From: Muriicola jejuensis
GTDB lineage: Bacteria; Bacteroidota; Bacteroidia; Flavobacteriales; Flavobacteriaceae
Direction: 5' to 3'
Assembly: GCF_010671595.1 (NCBI RefSeq)
Contig: NZ_JAABOP010000001.1
Coordinates: forward strand, 744,001-808,000
Length of the DNA stretch: 64,000 nucleotides
Positions 1 to 9,665 of this stretch are shown one piece after another. The notes below the pieces were generated by a model, which was not told where the DNA came from, ran no database searches, and saw nothing but the letters and a program-made list of their open reading frames with translations. Numbering within the stretch: the first letter of the stretch is position 1; each line of letters begins with the position of its first letter. The position numbers and the translations under genes are program-made.

Positions 1-1
1 C

Positions 2-529
2 GAACTGGCTTTGGGTTTCAATGACAAGGAATCCCTCCTGAATGCAAATTACAACGGGATCACCGTACAGGAAAAGCTCACCGAGCAGACCGGAGTGATC
101 GGTGAAAAGATAGAGATCGGTGGCTTCCGGAAACTGGCAGCTCCCTTTGTGGGTTCCTATATCCATGCGGGCAACAAGATCGCTACCCTCGTGGGTCTGT
201 CAGCCGCTGTTGACGGAGCAGAAGAGGCCGCCAAAGATGTGGCCATGCAGGCAGCCGCAATGGCTCCAGTTGCTCTGGACCCTTCCGGTGTGGACCAGGA
301 GACCATTGACAAGGAGATTGAGATCGCCAAGGACCAGTTAAGGCAAGAAGGAAAACCGGAAGCCATGCTCGACAAGATCGCACAGGGTAAACTGCAGCGT
401 TTCTTCAAGGACAATACCCTGGTGAATCAGGATTTTATCAAGGACAGCAAGATGAGCGTTGCCCAGTACGTAAAATCCGTGGACAAAAACCTGGAGGTAA
501 CAGGATTTGCAAGAGTTGCCCTGGGATAA
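2..529 (+). CDS. tsf: Translation elongation factor Ts, C-terminal part
   Basis: EF-Ts recycles EF-Tu from its GDP to its GTP form in the cytosol. The reading frame is open from base 2, so the gene is cut by the window edge and its N-terminal domain is missing. The visible 175 or so residues contain the EF-Ts core, including IHAGNKIATLV and AAMAP, and a C-terminal stretch ending in TGFARVALG. Some bacteria and Bacteroidota carry a longer core than E. coli, which fits the extra helical segment. It precedes pyrH and frr, its common neighbours, but here a minus-strand peptidase lies in between. A hairpin terminator follows directly. The identification is firm. Confidence 0.96.
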   Translation, partial: ELALGFNDKESLLNANYNGITVQEKLTEQTGVIGEKIEIGGFRKLAAPFVGSYIHAGNKIATLVGLSAAVDGAEEAAKDVAMQAAAMAPVALDPSGVDQETIDKEIEIAKDQLRQEGKPEAMLDKIAQGKLQRFFKDNTLVNQDFIKDSKMSVAQYVKSVDKNLEVTGFARVALG

Positions 530-549
530 GTTCCCTGGAAAAGATGACG

Positions 550-574
550 AACCGCCTCCCGCAAAGAGGCGGTT
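550..574. terminator. Bidirectional terminator between tsf and the M61 peptidase gene
   Basis: The arms AACCGCCTC (550-558) and GAGGCGGTT (566-574) are perfect inverted repeats around a 7-base loop, followed by a run of T on the plus strand. The hairpin lies 20 bases after the tsf stop and touches the 3' end of the convergent peptidase gene, so it can serve both. Confidence 0.9.
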
Positions 575-577
575 TTT

Positions 578-2449
578 TTATGGATGTAACCAGGATTTCC
601 TCAGCTCGAGAGCCTCTTCCGTAACCCCTTCCATTTCTGAGATTTTCCGTTCAGTATACGTGGGAATACCGGCCTTGCCGGATAGCTCGAACTTCTCCCC
701 GTCTCTCATGACGCTCATCAGGATATCCTTTTTTGAGTCCCAGGAAAAACTCTCCCCCACGATCGCCCTCATACTGTCGAGGGTAATAGGCACCCCGTTG
801 ATCTCGAGGATCACATCCCCCCCTTTGGCCCCAAGGCCTTTCAAAAAAGAGTTCAGTTCCATTCCCTTCTGAATAAAAATAGTATCCATATCCGACGGAT
901 CTGCATCTATATACGGGATCTGTCCCCTAAAAAAATAGGATGCAGGAACCTCTCCTTGCTCCACTTTCAGGCCTGTTTTCAGGAGGTAGTCCTCATAGGG
1001 GATAGGTTGATCTCCCTGTACGTGTCTCGAGAAGAATTCCCCGACCTCGGGATAGGTCATGGCGGTGATCTCCCCTATGAGCTCCGGATCGTTAAAGGGT
1101 GTATTTTCGTTGTATTTGGAGGCGAGCTGAACCATCAGCCAGCGCATGCTCTTTTCCCCCCGACTTTTTTCCCGGAGCAAAATATCGAGACACATATTGA
1201 TCAGTGTACCTTTTTCATACACATTCTGATAGTTCTCCTTGTAAGGCGACTCCAGTACATTCTTACTCATGACGGTAAAGGACATGGTGTCGTCAAAGGC
1301 TTTTGAATTAGAGATCTTCTCAGCCATCCTGTCCAAAAAATCCCCGTCTGTGATCAGGCCTTTCTGTACCTGGAACAAATTGGCAAAATATTCGGTCGTC
1401 CCTTCGTACATCCAGAGATGCATGGACATTTCAGGCTCGTTGTAATCAAAAAACTGTATCTCCCTTGAATGCACGGAAAGGGGTGTAAGTGTATGGAAAA
1501 ATTCATGGGAGACCACATCTACCATGGCTTCTTCCAGGGCAGGTCTGGGGAGCATTTCAGGAAGAATCAACACTGTTGAGGTATGGTGCTCCAGTGCGCC
1601 AAATCCCATGGCATCGGTTTCGTTTGCCTGGGAGAGGTAGAGGAGGATGGTATAGGTCTGGGTTCCACTCAGCGATCCGAGGAATTCCTTTTGTGCCCGC
1701 ATCATGGTTTCCATTTTGGGATGCAGGTCCTTGGCAGAATAGGTTCCATTGGGGGAGTACACGCTGAGGGTCACCTCGATGTCAGACAAGCGAAAGGTGA
1801 CAGAATTAGGTTTGGCATACATGATGGGGTTGTCAATCACCTCAAAGTACCTTTTTGCGCGGAAGAGGTTTTGTGAATTTGAGGCTTGGCTCCCGTTCAT
1901 CCTCTTTAGAGAGGTAGTGGGTTCAAGGGAAGGAGGGGATTGGATCTCCAGTTCGTAGGGCACTTCGGTATACCCTTTAAAATACCCTACAAAGCCGTGC
2001 AGGTTGAGCAGGTAATTCTCTCCTGCGAGGATGTTAGTGCCCGCAGGGGAAAAAACGGGGTCCTCAACTTCCGTTTCCGAATCGAAGGTATCATTGACCG
2101 CATAGCGCACCATATCCAGGTTACGCCCATCCTTAATAAGCCAGGTGTTGTTGTCCCTCCTTTCTGTTTCGAGTGGATTCCCCTTATAGTCTAACGCCAC
2201 CAGGTCTTCGATGTATTGGCCAAAATCGTCTTCGCTATAAGTGCCGGGAACCGTTTTTGGAATCAGGAAGAGGACCTCCTTTTCCGCGAAAGGACCGGGA
2301 TCTACCTGGACCATGACTTGGTCATTCACTGAGTTTAGCAAGTCGATTTTGACCCGAACCGGGTTTTCAGTACCGGTGGCTATTGATTTGGCCGCACCAC
2401 AGCCGAGAAGAAGAGCCAGGGAGGTAACCAGGAAGAGGTTTTTGTACAT
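578..2449 (-). CDS. Peptidase M61 family lipoprotein with PDZ domain
   Basis: A predicted zinc aminopeptidase of the M61 (glycyl aminopeptidase) family, acting outside the inner membrane. The HEFFH zinc motif lies near residue 315, followed about 30 residues on by EGTTEY, whose first Glu is the likely third zinc ligand. The C-terminal third resembles a PDZ domain (GLGAKGGDVILEING). I place the start at the internal Met at base 2449, because the next residues form a lipoprotein signal ending in LLLGC. The frame is open 11 codons further upstream, to an ATG at 2482, which would put an odd charged leader before the signal. The gene is monocistronic and divergent from pyrH. Its peptide substrates are unknown. 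Confidence 0.88.
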   Translation of the reverse strand: MYKNLFLVTSLALLLGCGAAKSIATGTENPVRVKIDLLNSVNDQVMVQVDPGPFAEKEVLFLIPKTVPGTYSEDDFGQYIEDLVALDYKGNPLETERRDNNTWLIKDGRNLDMVRYAVNDTFDSETEVEDPVFSPAGTNILAGENYLLNLHGFVGYFKGYTEVPYELEIQSPPSLEPTTSLKRMNGSQASNSQNLFRAKRYFEVIDNPIMYAKPNSVTFRLSDIEVTLSVYSPNGTYSAKDLHPKMETMMRAQKEFLGSLSGTQTYTILLYLSQANETDAMGFGALEHHTSTVLILPEMLPRPALEEAMVDVVSHEFFHTLTPLSVHSREIQFFDYNEPEMSMHLWMYEGTTEYFANLFQVQKGLITDGDFLDRMAEKISNSKAFDDTMSFTVMSKNVLESPYKENYQNVYEKGTLINMCLDILLREKSRGEKSMRWLMVQLASKYNENTPFNDPELIGEITAMTYPEVGEFFSRHVQGDQPIPYEDYLLKTGLKVEQGEVPASYFFRGQIPYIDADPSDMDTIFIQKGMELNSFLKGLGAKGGDVILEINGVPITLDSMRAIVGESFSWDSKKDILMSVMRDGEKFELSGKAGIPTYTERKISEMEGVTEEALELRKSWLHP

Positions 2450-2543
2450 CCAATATGTTTTTAAAGCGGAAGACCTTGCCATTCTGATGGTTTCGTGAAA
2501 TGGCCGCTTAAAATTACTTAAAGTTTAAGGAGAAAGATAGAGA

Positions 2544-2572
2544 TTTGCCCTCAATAATTTTGACTATTTTTG
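2544..2572 (+). promoter_or_regulatory. Promoter of pyrH
   Basis: TTTG at 2544-2547 and TATTTTTG at 2565-2572 are separated by 17 bases. This is an exact match to the Bacteroidota sigma-A pattern TTTG/TTG, 17-23 bases, TAnnTTTG. The -7 element ends 20 bases before the pyrH ATG. Confidence 0.75.
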
Positions 2573-2583
2573 TCTGCAAATAA

Positions 2584-3300
<717 letters not shown>

Positions 3301-3341
3301 TTTTTCAAAATTTTGTGTTATTTTGTTTTTAAATTCATTTC

Positions 3342-3896
3342 ATGAACGAAGAGGTTGATTTTGTCATAGATTCTGCCAAAGAGAGCATGGATGCTGCCAT
3401 TAAGCATCTGGAGAAAGAACTGGTAAAGATCAGGGCCGGGAAGGCGAGTCCGGCTATGCTGTCTTCCGTTATGGTAGAATATTACGGTTCCATGACCCCC
3501 CTTTCCCAAGTATCCAACATCAATACCCCTGACGCCAGGACCATTTCGGTACAGCCATGGGAAAAAAATATGCTGCAGGTCATAGAGACCGCGATTATGA
3601 ATGCCAATCTGGGATTCAACCCCATGAACAATGGGGACTATGTGATCATTAATGTCCCCCCTCTTACAGAGGAACGCAGGTTCCAACTGGTCAAGCAGGC
3701 TAAGGCCGAAGCGGAGGACGCCAAGGTTGGGGTGCGCAGCGCCAGACAGGAGGCCAACAAGGAGATCAAAAACCTCGACATTTCCGAGGACCTCGAAAAG
3801 AATGCCATTATCGACATTCAGGAACTCACGGATTCTTATGTCACGAGGATAGACAAGATCCTGGAAGTGAAAGAGGCCGAGATCATGAAGGTCTGA
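3342..3896 (+). CDS. frr: Ribosome recycling factor
   Basis: Splits the post-termination ribosome together with EF-G. At 184 residues it has the family length. The diagnostic stretches are LVKIRAGKASPAML near residue 30, the domain-II segment around residues 60-100, and the C-terminal long helix with the RRF signature around VGVRSARQEANK. It lies 41 bases after pyrH and is probably co-transcribed, although the AT-rich gap could carry a weak promoter of its own. The call is secure. Confidence 0.97.
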   Translation: MNEEVDFVIDSAKESMDAAIKHLEKELVKIRAGKASPAMLSSVMVEYYGSMTPLSQVSNINTPDARTISVQPWEKNMLQVIETAIMNANLGFNPMNNGDYVIINVPPLTEERRFQLVKQAKAEAEDAKVGVRSARQEANKEIKNLDISEDLEKNAIIDIQELTDSYVTRIDKILEVKEAEIMKV

Positions 3897-3912
3897 GGTT
3901 TGGGCTTCCGTC

Positions 3913-4041
3913 CTATAATTTCCCTTCTCCCCCTGAAATATACCAGGCGACTATAGCTGCCACCAGCACCAGCGTACAAAGGACGATCAGCACCCTGTAG
4001 ACCTTTCGCTCGAATTTCCAGAATTTCTTGTGTTCAGACAT
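3913..4041 (-). CDS. Small single-span membrane protein, 42 residues
   Basis: I do not recognise a family. The peptide begins MSEHKKFWKFERKVYR, which is basic and cytoplasmic-looking. One strong hydrophobic helix follows (about residues 18-35), then a short polar tail. A longer in-frame start exists upstream, but the ATG at 4041 has an AGGAAG stretch about 6 bases upstream and a TATCTTTA -7-like element 35 bases upstream. Both favour this start. It converges on frr with a 16-base gap. Small membrane proteins of this size are often missed by gene finders. Conservation would decide whether it is real. Confidence 0.5.
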   Translation of the reverse strand: MSEHKKFWKFERKVYRVLIVLCTLVLVAAIVAWYISGGEGKL

Positions 4042-4075
4042 TGGGATCTTCCTTATTCCCCTGATTACTATTTGA

Positions 4076-4083
4076 TAAAGATA
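4076..4083 (-). promoter_or_regulatory. Possible -7 element for the 42-residue membrane protein gene
   Basis: The minus strand reads TATCTTTA, one mismatch from TAnnTTTG, 35 bases upstream of the start at 4041. No clear -33 TTG was found at the usual spacing. Confidence 0.35.
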
Positions 4084-4127
4084 GAGGATTCGCCGGGTAT
4101 ACACTAGGAACACTGACCCGCATTTTC

Positions 4128-4135
4128 TACCTTTG
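4128..4135 (+). promoter_or_regulatory. Candidate -7 element upstream of the RND exporter gene
   Basis: TACCTTTG is an exact match to TAnnTTTG, 103 bases before the ATG at 4239. No TTG lies at the proper spacing upstream, so this is tentative. If used, it gives a leader of about 100 bases. Confidence 0.4.
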
Positions 4136-4238
4136 ACCCGCTTTAGAGAAGTCCCTGTTTCCCGACCGGGCCCTTTCGATTCACTTTCGGAGATTCACGG
4201 CCATACAAAGGACCTCTCAGGGCATTTTTGAATTTATA

Positions 4239-6644
4239 ATGGTAGCAAAGCTCTCACAAAACTTTTGGACCAGGACGGCCAGGATCATTCTCAGAAACCG
4301 TATCCTGATCCTTGTACTCATCGCTGCCATAACGGTCTTCTTCGGATTTCAGTGGCAAAACATGCGCTTCTCCAATACGGAAGCCAACCTGTTGCCGGAT
4401 GACCACCCCACCAATATTGAATACGAGGAATTCCTCAGCAGATTCGGGGAAGAAGGGAACGCCATCGTGCTGGCAGTGCGAGATTCGACCTTGTTCACCC
4501 CGGATAAATTCAATCGCTGGAACGTCCTCAGCAAACAACTCGCTGCCTTCCCAGAGGTGGAATTCGTTCTTTCCACTGACAACCTCCAGGAACTGGTAAA
4601 AGACAATGATCTGCAGGAGTTCAAACTCAAACCATTCCTGGAAAAAGAGCCGGAAACCCAGGAAGAGCTGGATAGTCTCAGAACTCGCCTTTTCAATGAC
4701 CTGCCCTTCTATGACCAGCTGCTTTTCAACAAGGAGAGCGAGACCATAAGGACCATCGTCTATCTCGACAAAGACATCGTCAATACCTCAGTGAGGAAGG
4801 ATTTTATCCTGAACGACTTCCATACGCTCATCCATAATTTTGAAGGGGAAACCGGATTGGATGTCCGTATTTCTGGGATGCCCTACATCAGGACCATGAA
4901 CTCCCAGAACATCATTGATGAGATCGGGATGTTCATCACCGCAGCCCTGGTCGTGACCTCCCTGATCTTCTTTTTCTTTTTCAGGAGCTTTAGGGCCACC
5001 TTTATTTCCATGTGCGTCGTGATCATTGGCGTGATGTGGGCCTTCGGCATCCTCGGATTACTGAGATATGAGATCACGGTACTCACCGCCCTGATCCCTC
5101 CTTTGATCATCGTCATCGGGATCCCCAACTGTATCTTCCTGATCAACAAGTACCAGCAGGAAGTGAAGAAACACGGTAATCAGGCCCTTTCACTCCAAAG
5201 GGTGATCTCCAAGATCGGCAATGCCACCCTCATGACCAACATTACCACGGCTTCAGGGTTCGCCACCTTTATCATCACAGACAGCAAGTTGCTGACCGAG
5301 TTCGGGATCGTCGCCTCCATCAACATCATCTTTATCTTTATCCTCTCCCTCCTGATCATCCCCATCGTATACAGCTTTATGGCCCTTCCAAAAACAAAGC
5401 ACCTGAAACACCTCAACAAGCGGTGGATCGATGCTTTTGTCAACTGGATGGAACGCATAGTCAGGGAAAGGCGCATCAGTGTATATATCACTTCCGTGAT
5501 CCTGCTGGTGGTGAGTATCATCGGCATCTACCAGATCAGGATCTCGGGAAGCCCCATAGAGGATATGCCAAAGAATGCCCCTTTCTTTAAGGACATTCGC
5601 TTTTTTGAAAAGGAATTCGACGGGATCATGCCCGTGGAGATCGTGGTAGACACCGAACGGAAGAACGGCGTACTGAGGTCGGCCAACCTACGCCGGATGG
5701 AGGAGTTCAGCGAGGTGATCAGGGAATTCCCCGAATTGTCGCGACCCACCTCTGTGGTCGACCTGGTCAAATACTCCAAACAGGCTTTTTACAATGGCAT
5801 CCCGAGGTATTATCAGTTACCGACCTCCCAGGAAAATACCTTTATCATGGACGTGGCGCGGAAGTCGAAAGGAGAAAGCGACCTGCTTAAGAATTTCGTG
5901 GACAGCACCGGACAGGTAGCCCGGATCACCACCTTTATCAAGGACGTAAAGACCGAGCGGATGGAGGAGATAGAGATGAGGCTGCGTGAGAACCTGACAA
6001 AGACCTTCCCTGAAGACCGTTACAATACCTCTTTGACCGGGAAGGCACTGCTCTTTTTAAAAGGCACCAAATACCTGGTTAAAAACCTGATCCTCTCCCT
6101 GGCTCTCGCCATCGGGCTGATCGCTCTTTTTATGGCCTACCTCTTCCGGTCTTTCAGGATGATCGTGATCTCTCTGATCCCCAACCTGCTTCCGCTGGTT
6201 ATCACGGCCGGGGTGATGGGGTTTGTGGGCGTGCCGATAAAACCCTCCACCATCCTCGTCTTCAGTATTGCCTTCGGGATCTCGGTGGACGATACGATAC
6301 ATTTCCTGGCCAAGTACAGACAGGAGTTGACGGCCAATCGCTGGCGTATACAGAAGTCGGTCTACGCCGCCCTCAGGGAGACCGGCGTGAGCATGTTCTA
6401 TACCTCTATCGTACTGTTCTTCGGCTTTTCCGTTTTTGTTCTCTCGAGTTTTGGGGGCACCGTGGCCCTGGGTGCTCTGGTCTCGGCTACTCTGCTTTTC
6501 GCCATGCTCGCAAACCTCATCCTGCTGCCCTCCCTCCTGCTCTCCCTGGAAAGAAGCATTGCCAACAAGGCGGTGTTGAAAGAGCCCCAGATAGACATCC
6601 TGCCCAAGGATGAACTGCCCGAGGGGGAGTCTCTTGACGACTGA
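4239..6644 (+). CDS. RND superfamily exporter (MMPL/SSD type)
   Basis: A predicted proton-driven inner-membrane exporter of lipids or other hydrophobic compounds. Its 801 residues show the internal duplication of the superfamily: one helix near residues 14-36, a periplasmic domain, a helix bundle at about 230-390, then a second set (helix near 415-435, periplasmic domain, bundle at about 620-790). The sterol-sensing-like pattern GISVDDTIHFLAKYR in the second half carries the acidic residues of the proton path. This single-gene form differs from AcrB-type tripartite pumps, and no membrane-fusion or outer-membrane partner is adjacent. The substrate is unknown. Confidence 0.87.
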   Translation: MVAKLSQNFWTRTARIILRNRILILVLIAAITVFFGFQWQNMRFSNTEANLLPDDHPTNIEYEEFLSRFGEEGNAIVLAVRDSTLFTPDKFNRWNVLSKQLAAFPEVEFVLSTDNLQELVKDNDLQEFKLKPFLEKEPETQEELDSLRTRLFNDLPFYDQLLFNKESETIRTIVYLDKDIVNTSVRKDFILNDFHTLIHNFEGETGLDVRISGMPYIRTMNSQNIIDEIGMFITAALVVTSLIFFFFFRSFRATFISMCVVIIGVMWAFGILGLLRYEITVLTALIPPLIIVIGIPNCIFLINKYQQEVKKHGNQALSLQRVISKIGNATLMTNITTASGFATFIITDSKLLTEFGIVASINIIFIFILSLLIIPIVYSFMALPKTKHLKHLNKRWIDAFVNWMERIVRERRISVYITSVILLVVSIIGIYQIRISGSPIEDMPKNAPFFKDIRFFEKEFDGIMPVEIVVDTERKNGVLRSANLRRMEEFSEVIREFPELSRPTSVVDLVKYSKQAFYNGIPRYYQLPTSQENTFIMDVARKSKGESDLLKNFVDSTGQVARITTFIKDVKTERMEEIEMRLRENLTKTFPEDRYNTSLTGKALLFLKGTKYLVKNLILSLALAIGLIALFMAYLFRSFRMIVISLIPNLLPLVITAGVMGFVGVPIKPSTILVFSIAFGISVDDTIHFLAKYRQELTANRWRIQKSVYAALRETGVSMFYTSIVLFFGFSVFVLSSFGGTVALGALVSATLLFAMLANLILLPSLLLSLERSIANKAVLKEPQIDILPKDELPEGESLDD

Positions 6645-6697
6645 GGACAGGGTTCGAATTATGGGGATTGCAGTCCGAAAAGTTCTCTCCAATGGAC

Positions 6698-6705
6698 TAT
6701 CTTTG
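6698..6705 (+). promoter_or_regulatory. -7 element of the asnS promoter
   Basis: TATCTTTG matches TAnnTTTG exactly, 19 bases before the ATG at 6725. The -33 region is poor. Its position inside the longest possible reading frame argues against the upstream TTG start. Confidence 0.6.
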
Positions 6706-6724
6706 CGGGGTTAATCAGAATAAA

Positions 6725-8164
6725 ATGCACATGGTCAAGACGCATATCAAAGCGCTTTTACAAGAATCCCCACGAGGTCAGGTGGTGGAGGTGAACGGAT
6801 GGGTGAAGACTTTCAGGAGTAATCGATTTATCGCACTGAATGACGGTTCTACCTTGCAGAATATCCAGTGTGTGGTCGACTTTGAGAAATTTGACGATGC
6901 CTTACTCCGGCAGATCGCCACAGGAGCGGCCATAGGCGTAAAAGGGAATCTCGTGGAAAGCCAGGGAAAAGGACAGGCCGTGGAGATCCAGGTGACTGAG
7001 TTGCACATCCACGGGAAGGCAGATCCGGAAACCTATCCCATTCAACCCAAGAAACACTCCATGGAGTTCCTCAGGGAACAGGCCCATCTCCGGGTGCGAA
7101 CAAATACCTTTGCTGCGGTCATGCGGGTACGGTCTGCTCTGGCCTTTGCGATACATCAGTACTTTCAGAAAAACGGTTTTTATTACTTCCACGCCCCGAT
7201 CATAACGGGTTCGGATGCGGAAGGTGCCGGGGAAATGTTCCGGGTTACGACCCTCGACGCCAGGAAACCTCCCCTGACGGAAGAGGGAGAGGTAGACTAT
7301 AGGGAAGACTTCTTCGGCAAAGAGACCAATCTCACGGTCTCAGGCCAGCTGGAGGCAGAGGCCTATGCCATGGGTCTGGGTAAGGTCTATACCTTTGGTC
7401 CCACCTTCAGGGCCGAGAACTCCAACACGTCCAGGCACCTGGCGGAATTCTGGATGATAGAACCCGAAATGGCCTTTTACGACCTGCATGACAATATGGA
7501 CCTGGCCGAAGATTTTATCAAGGAAGTGCTCCGCTATATCATGCAGCACTGCAGGGAAGACCTGGAATTCCTGGAACAACGACTCCTTGATGAAGAGAAA
7601 ACAAAACCCCAGACCGAACGCAGCGATCTGGCCCTTATGGACAAATTGAAGTTCGTGATCGACAACCAGTTCGTCAGGGTGACCTATACGGAGGCTATAG
7701 ATATTTTGAGGAACAGCAAGCCCAACAAGAAAAAGAAATTCCAGTATATCATTGAAGAATGGGGTGCCGACCTGCAGAGCGAACACGAGCGTTACCTGGT
7801 GGAAAAACACTTTAATTGCCCTGTGATCCTGTATGACTATCCTGCCAAGATCAAGGCATTCTATATGCGCCTCAATGAGGACGGCAAAACGGTCAGGGCT
7901 ATGGACATCCTCTTCCCGGGTATAGGGGAGATCGTGGGTGGTTCTCAGAGGGAGGAAAGACTAGACGTGCTGCTGCAGAAGATAAAGGACCTGGGTATAG
8001 AGGAAAAAGAGCTCTGGTGGTACCTGGACCTCCGGAAATACGGTACGGCAGTCCACAGTGGTTTTGGCCTCGGGTTTGAAAGGCTCGTACAGTTCGCCAC
8101 CGGAATGGGCAATATCCGGGACGTGATACCGTTTCCCAGAACACCGCAGAATGCGGAGTTCTAA
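6725..8164 (+). CDS. asnS: Asparaginyl-tRNA synthetase
   Basis: Charges tRNA-Asn with asparagine in the cytosol. A class II synthetase with an N-terminal OB-fold anticodon domain (about residues 1-120; VNGWVKTFRSNRF, ALNDGST) and a catalytic core. Motif 2 is visible in FGPTFRAENSNTSRHLAEFWM and motif 3 in HSGFGLGFERLVQFATG. At 479 residues it has the normal length. The frame extends upstream to a TTG at 6668, but the -7 element at 6698-6705 lies inside that extension. I therefore use the ATG at 6725; one 6 bases later is equally possible. Direct AsnRS rather than the amidotransferase route is implied for Asn-tRNA. Confidence 0.96.
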   Translation: MHMVKTHIKALLQESPRGQVVEVNGWVKTFRSNRFIALNDGSTLQNIQCVVDFEKFDDALLRQIATGAAIGVKGNLVESQGKGQAVEIQVTELHIHGKADPETYPIQPKKHSMEFLREQAHLRVRTNTFAAVMRVRSALAFAIHQYFQKNGFYYFHAPIITGSDAEGAGEMFRVTTLDARKPPLTEEGEVDYREDFFGKETNLTVSGQLEAEAYAMGLGKVYTFGPTFRAENSNTSRHLAEFWMIEPEMAFYDLHDNMDLAEDFIKEVLRYIMQHCREDLEFLEQRLLDEEKTKPQTERSDLALMDKLKFVIDNQFVRVTYTEAIDILRNSKPNKKKKFQYIIEEWGADLQSEHERYLVEKHFNCPVILYDYPAKIKAFYMRLNEDGKTVRAMDILFPGIGEIVGGSQREERLDVLLQKIKDLGIEEKELWWYLDLRKYGTAVHSGFGLGFERLVQFATGMGNIRDVIPFPRTPQNAEF

Positions 8165-8207
8165 AGGTAAATTCGTTACTTTTATGTGATGAGAATGTAA
8201 AGTCCCC

Positions 8208-9665
8208 ATGCTGAAGCAACACTTACAATTTAAACTTTCTCAAAAGCTTTCTCCTCAGCAGATCCAGCTGATGAAACTCATACAATTGCCTACACAGGCT
8301 TTTGAACAGCGGTTGAAACAGGAATTGGAGGAAAATCCGGCCCTGGAATCCGGGAAAGAAGAAACGGATTCCTACGAGGATGATTTTGAGGAAGCATACG
8401 AAGGGGAAAACGACAGCGAGACCATCAACACGGAAGACATCAATATTGATGACTACCTAAGCGATGACGAGATCCCGGATTATCGCACCCGTACCAGCAA
8501 CTACAGTGCAGACGATGAAGAAAAGACGGTGCCCTATGCGGCAGGTATCTCTTTTAATCAATACCTGATCAACCAGCTGAATACCTTTTACCTCAGCGAT
8601 GAGGAATGGGCCATTGCCGAATTCCTGGTGGGCAGCGTGGATGAAAGCGGTTATATCAGGCGACCCGTGAGCGATATCATGGATGACCTGGCATTCACCC
8701 AGAATATCTACACAGATCAGAAGACCATCCAGAAGGTACTGGAGATCGTACAGGAGCTCGACCCCCCAGGCGTAGCAGCCCGTTCCCTGGATGAATGCCT
8801 GTTGATCCAGCTCAGGAGGAAGGACCCCATACCGGCGGTAGAGCTGGCTGTAGAGATCCTGGAGAAATCCTTTGATCACTTCACGAAAAAGCACTACAAA
8901 AAGCTCCTGCAAAAACACAATATCACCGAAGAGCAGCTTAAGGAAGCCATCACGGAGATCGAAAAGCTCAACCCAAAACCCGGGGGATCCTATTCAGGTA
9001 ATACCCGAATCGTGGAACATATCGTTCCGGATTTCTCGATTCGCATCGTAGACGGAGAACTGGAATTGAGCCTCAATAGCAGGAATGCCCCCGAACTTCA
9101 TGTTTCCAAGGAATACAGCAACATGCTTGCGGGATACAAGAATGCTAAAGAACGTTCCAAGTCCCAGAAGGACGCAGTCCTTTTTATCAAACAAAAACTC
9201 GATGCGGCCAAATGGTTCATCGATGCCATTCGGCAGCGGCAACAGACCCTGTACATCACCATGAATGCCATCATGGAGTACCAGGAGGAATATTTCCTGA
9301 CAGGGGATGAGCGCAAACTACGCCCTATGATCCTGAAAGACATAGCGGATGCTATAGACATGGACGTATCCACCGTATCCAGGGTAGCCAACAGCAAATA
9401 CGTAGACACTCCCTACGGCACCAAGCTGATCAAGGAATATTTCTCCGAATCGATGAAAAACGAGCAGGGAGAGGACGTCTCCACCAAGGAGATCAAAAAG
9501 ATCCTCGAGACCGTGATAGGGGAAGAATCCAAGAGAAAACCACTGACCGATGATAAATTGGCATCCATTCTAAAAGAAAAGGGGTATCCTATTGCCCGGC
9601 GCACGGTGGCCAAATACAGGGAACAGCTGGGCATACCGGTCGCCCGCCTAAGAAAAGAGATCTGA
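8208..9665 (+). CDS. rpoN: RNA polymerase sigma-54 factor
   Basis: Directs RNA polymerase to -24/-12 promoters that need an AAA+ activator. Region I is Gln-rich and hydrophobic (QKLSPQQIQLMKLIQLP), followed by an acidic linker (about residues 45-95). The core-binding domain and a helix-turn-helix (DIADAIDMDVSTVSRVANSK) come next, and the RpoN box ARRTVAKYRE is at about 463-472. At 485 residues it has the family length. The downstream membrane protein gene overlaps the stop by one base (TGATG), so the two are translationally coupled. No sigma-54 activator is in the window. Confidence 0.96.
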   Translation: MLKQHLQFKLSQKLSPQQIQLMKLIQLPTQAFEQRLKQELEENPALESGKEETDSYEDDFEEAYEGENDSETINTEDINIDDYLSDDEIPDYRTRTSNYSADDEEKTVPYAAGISFNQYLINQLNTFYLSDEEWAIAEFLVGSVDESGYIRRPVSDIMDDLAFTQNIYTDQKTIQKVLEIVQELDPPGVAARSLDECLLIQLRRKDPIPAVELAVEILEKSFDHFTKKHYKKLLQKHNITEEQLKEAITEIEKLNPKPGGSYSGNTRIVEHIVPDFSIRIVDGELELSLNSRNAPELHVSKEYSNMLAGYKNAKERSKSQKDAVLFIKQKLDAAKWFIDAIRQRQQTLYITMNAIMEYQEEYFLTGDERKLRPMILKDIADAIDMDVSTVSRVANSKYVDTPYGTKLIKEYFSESMKNEQGEDVSTKEIKKILETVIGEESKRKPLTDDKLASILKEKGYPIARRTVAKYREQLGIPVARLRKEI